Source: DATEHG01 sp041691295 (GTDB lineage Bacteria > Gemmatimonadota > Gemmatimonadetes > Gemmatimonadales > GWC2-71-9). Taken from it: DNA of 24,700 nt. The notes beneath the pieces were generated by a model that was not told the DNA's origin, did no database searches, and saw only the letters and a list, made by a program, of their open reading frames with translations. Shown here piece by piece: positions 22,835-24,700 of the stretch (positions are counted from its first letter, which is position 1; every line of letters starts with the position of its first letter). The stretch covers positions 1 through 24,700 of the forward strand of contig JBEPVA010000028.1 of the NCBI GenBank assembly GCA_041691295.1, written 5' to 3'. The position numbers were made by a program, and so were the translations under genes.

Positions 22835-24550
22835 ATGAAGCTGATTCGTCTGATTTCTGTTGCGTTGTCGATAGCTCTGATTACCGCGGGAGCACTCGCG
22901 GCTCAGATTCCGGTCAAGCGGACCTCGCCTGACCAGGTCGTTGCCCAGGCCCCGCGGTTGTTGGTCGCCAATCCCTACACCTTCGCACCGCAGGACAGTG
23001 GGGCCGCGGTCAAGGTCGGAACCGCCATGCGGCTCCGGATGGAAAAGGTGGTCGGTACCAATTATTTCGTGATTCCCCGTGAGAAGATCAACGAGGCGCT
23101 GGCCCAGTACGGGATTCCGCCGGACGCCATCTTCCCGACGCCGCAACAGCGGACCCTGGCCTCATCGCTGCAGGCCCGCGCCATGGTCAGCACCGCGCTC
23201 ACCAAGGCGGAGGGCGGTCGGTACAGCGTCACCGCCCGGCTGGCCGGTCTGTCTGACTCGGCGGGCAACACCTTCGTGGTGGCCCAGGAGGCCGGACAGA
23301 GCCTCGACGCCTTCGGGACCGCCGCCGCGGATGCCTTTGCTCCCGCCATCAAGAGCCTGAGCGATTCCCGCGAGTGCATCAACCAGCGGACCGCGGCTGC
23401 GGAAAAGGCCCAGTCGGCGGCCAAGAAGGCGCTGGCGGCCATGCCGACCAGCGGGGTGGCCAACTTCTGCCTGGCGCTGCTGGCCATGGATCGGAAGTCC
23501 AAGGCCGATACCGCCGAGGCGGTGAAGGACCTGCAGGCCGCCGTGACCGGCGACCAGCTGAGCCTCGCTGCCTGGACGCTGCTGGCCAGTATCTACGAAG
23601 CCCGCGGCGATACGACCCACACGGTCGACGCCCTCAAGCAGATGCTGGTCGTGGCGCCGACCAACCAGCCGCTTCGCGAACTGGCCTTCAAGCTGTTCAT
23701 CAAGTACGAACACCCCGAGGCAGCCGAACAGGCCGCACTCGACGGCCTCAAGCTCGATCCAACCAACGCCGATCTCTGGGACCTGCTCAGCAACGCCCGG
23801 GTGTACAAGAGCGACTACAAAGGCGCGGTGGACGCACTGGAGCAGGTCGCCATCAACGACTCGACCAAGGCGGACAGCAGCTTCCTGCTCAAGATCACGG
23901 TCATGGCCAGTCAGCAGCCGGACACCGTCCGCCTGCTCAAGTGGGCCCGGCTCGGTGTCAACAAGTATCCGGCCAATGCCGGCCTGATCCAGCAGCTGCT
24001 CACCGCGTATACTCTTGCCGGACCGCTCGACAGCGCCGTGTCGGTGGCCAAGCGGCTGATGGCCGTCGATTCGACCCAGGTTCCCGCTGCGCTGTCCATT
24101 GCCCAGCAACTGATCGCAGCCAAGCGTGGCCAGGAAGCAGCCCCGTTCCTGGCGTATGCCTCAGCCAAGGGCGATGCCACGGCCAAGGAAAATGTCGCGG
24201 CCCTGACCCTCAACGGCGCACTGGCCCTGATCAAGGATCAGCCGGATACGGCAGTGGCCATGCTTCGGACCGTGATCCCGAACGCCTCACCGACCGGCAA
24301 GGTGGCCCCGATCGCCAATTTCTATCTGGGCGTCCTGGTCATGGGCCAGGTCCAGAAGCTTGATGCCGAGACCGAAAAGGGGAAATCCTGCGATCTGGCC
24401 AACAAGGAGCAGGGACTCCTTGCCGAGGCGGAAAAGGCACTGCAGGGCAGTACCACGTACAAGCCGGAAGATGCGGCCAAGTACCTCAAGTACGTCGAGG
24501 GGTACAAACCCCGCGTGGCCTCCATGCTCAAGGCGTACTGCAAGCCATAG
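22835..24550 (+). CDS. Secreted (periplasmic) TPR protein
   Basis: A 571-residue protein with a typical Sec signal peptide: MKLIR, a hydrophobic core and ALAA before QIP, so cleavage after residue 22 or 23. There is no lipobox Cys, so it is soluble rather than a lipoprotein. Residues about 40-170 form an alpha/beta domain with a NYFVIPREKINEAL stretch, reminiscent of FlgO/CsgG or TolB-N-like domains found before TPRs in envelope proteins; this is a loose resemblance. Residues about 190-480 hold TPR units. Three Cys occur in the mature part outside the first domain. ATG 22835 is preceded by GGAGG about nine bases upstream. It is probably transcribed from the promoter at 22475 through the tRNA. 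Function unknown. Confidence 0.83.
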   Translation: MKLIRLISVALSIALITAGALAAQIPVKRTSPDQVVAQAPRLLVANPYTFAPQDSGAAVKVGTAMRLRMEKVVGTNYFVIPREKINEALAQYGIPPDAIFPTPQQRTLASSLQARAMVSTALTKAEGGRYSVTARLAGLSDSAGNTFVVAQEAGQSLDAFGTAAADAFAPAIKSLSDSRECINQRTAAAEKAQSAAKKALAAMPTSGVANFCLALLAMDRKSKADTAEAVKDLQAAVTGDQLSLAAWTLLASIYEARGDTTHTVDALKQMLVVAPTNQPLRELAFKLFIKYEHPEAAEQAALDGLKLDPTNADLWDLLSNARVYKSDYKGAVDALEQVAINDSTKADSSFLLKITVMASQQPDTVRLLKWARLGVNKYPANAGLIQQLLTAYTLAGPLDSAVSVAKRLMAVDSTQVPAALSIAQQLIAAKRGQEAAPFLAYASAKGDATAKENVAALTLNGALALIKDQPDTAVAMLRTVIPNASPTGKVAPIANFYLGVLVMGQVQKLDAETEKGKSCDLANKEQGLLAEAEKALQGSTTYKPEDAAKYLKYVEGYKPRVASMLKAYCKP

Positions 24551-24567
24551 GTGACGAGTGGGCCGAA

Positions 24568-24589
24568 TGCCGGGGACTACCCCCCGGCA
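24568..24589 (+). terminator. Strong GC hairpin after the secreted TPR gene
   Basis: An 8-bp perfect stem, TGCCGGGG/CCCCGGCA, with a 6-base loop (ACTACC) lies 17 bases after the stop. No T-run follows, so it is a U-less terminator candidate or a 3'-protecting hairpin. It sits between the gene and the tRNA-Asp promoter region. Confidence 0.55.
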
Positions 24590-24600
24590 CCGCCACTCTC

Positions 24601-24606
24601 TATATT
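24601..24606 (+). promoter_or_regulatory. Candidate -10 element for tRNA-Asp
   Basis: TATATT lies 17 bases upstream of the tRNA 5' end, placing a start site about 10 bases before the tRNA. No good -35 is seen at the usual distance, which falls in the preceding hairpin loop. Confidence 0.4.
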
Positions 24607-24623
24607 CACCGCGCTTCACGCCA

Positions 24624-24698
24624 GGGGCTGTAGCTCAGCTTGGTTAGAGTGCCGCACTGTCACTGCGGAGGTCGCGGGTTCGAGCCCCGTCAGCCCCG
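24624..24698 (+). tRNA. tRNA-Asp (anticodon GUC)
   Basis: Acceptor GGGGCTG/CAGCCCC, D-stem GCTC/GAGT with a G-U pair, anticodon stem CCGCA/TGCGG with loop CTGTCAC (anticodon GTC at 24659-24661), T-arm GCGGG-TTCGAGC-CCCGT, and discriminator G. CCA is not encoded. The tRNA ends two bases before the window edge. Confidence 0.97.
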
Positions 24699-24700
24699 CT

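Noticed and set aside
24360..24554. 64-codon + strand frame inside the secreted TPR gene
   Set aside because: Out-of-frame shadow, Arg/Ser/Pro-rich, no ribosome-binding site.

Overview
The window is a 24.7 kb piece of high-GC bacterial DNA in which every supported gene lies on the + strand. The first 16 bases match the end of the Nextera transposase mosaic end, so this is the edge of an assembled contig from a tagmentation library. Gene content and style (eukaryote-like IleRS, TraR/DksA protein, LspA and RluD in a row, many TPR proteins, MglA/Roadblock modules, PATAN/DUF4388 proteins) suggest a Gram-negative soil or aquatic lineage. Gemmatimonadota is my best guess and Myxococcota-like groups are the alternative. 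This is inference from gene style, not a phylogenetic result.

Region 1 (17-4456) is housekeeping: the 3' part of ileS, a TraR/DksA-type zinc-finger protein, lipoprotein signal peptidase lspA, and an RluA/RluD-family pseudouridine synthase.

Region 2 (4449-22500) is one tightly packed co-directional cluster, mostly with start/stop overlaps. The order is cheW - cheY - cheA - cheC - giant TPR protein - PATAN/TPR protein - TPR/Roadblock fusion - Roadblock (MglB-like) - second Roadblock - MglA-type GTPase - protein with two tandem DnaA-type AAA+ domains and no DNA-binding domain - second PATAN/TPR protein - cheR - cheD - cheB - cheW - cheW - TPR protein - membrane-anchored peptidase-MA-like protein. 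It therefore joins a complete chemosensory phosphorelay and adaptation set (CheA/W/Y/C/R/D/B) to an MglA/MglB-type polarity switch and to PATAN and TPR scaffolds. No methyl-accepting receptor, flagellar gene or pilus gene is present in the window. By analogy with Frz/MglAB in Myxococcus and PATAN-CheY proteins in cyanobacteria, the likely output is type IV pilus or gliding motility and cell polarity, but this is not shown by the sequence. The tandem DnaA-like ATPase between mglA and the second PATAN gene is the most unusual component.

Region 3 (22475-24698) starts with a good sigma70-type promoter that would give an essentially leaderless mRNA for a 63-residue, two-helix membrane protein. It is followed by tRNA-Val(UAC), a secreted TPR protein with a Sec signal peptide, a strong GC hairpin, and tRNA-Asp(GUC) at the right edge. 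No insertion sequence, CRISPR array, rRNA or phage gene was seen. There is no gene-free stretch longer than 75 bases.
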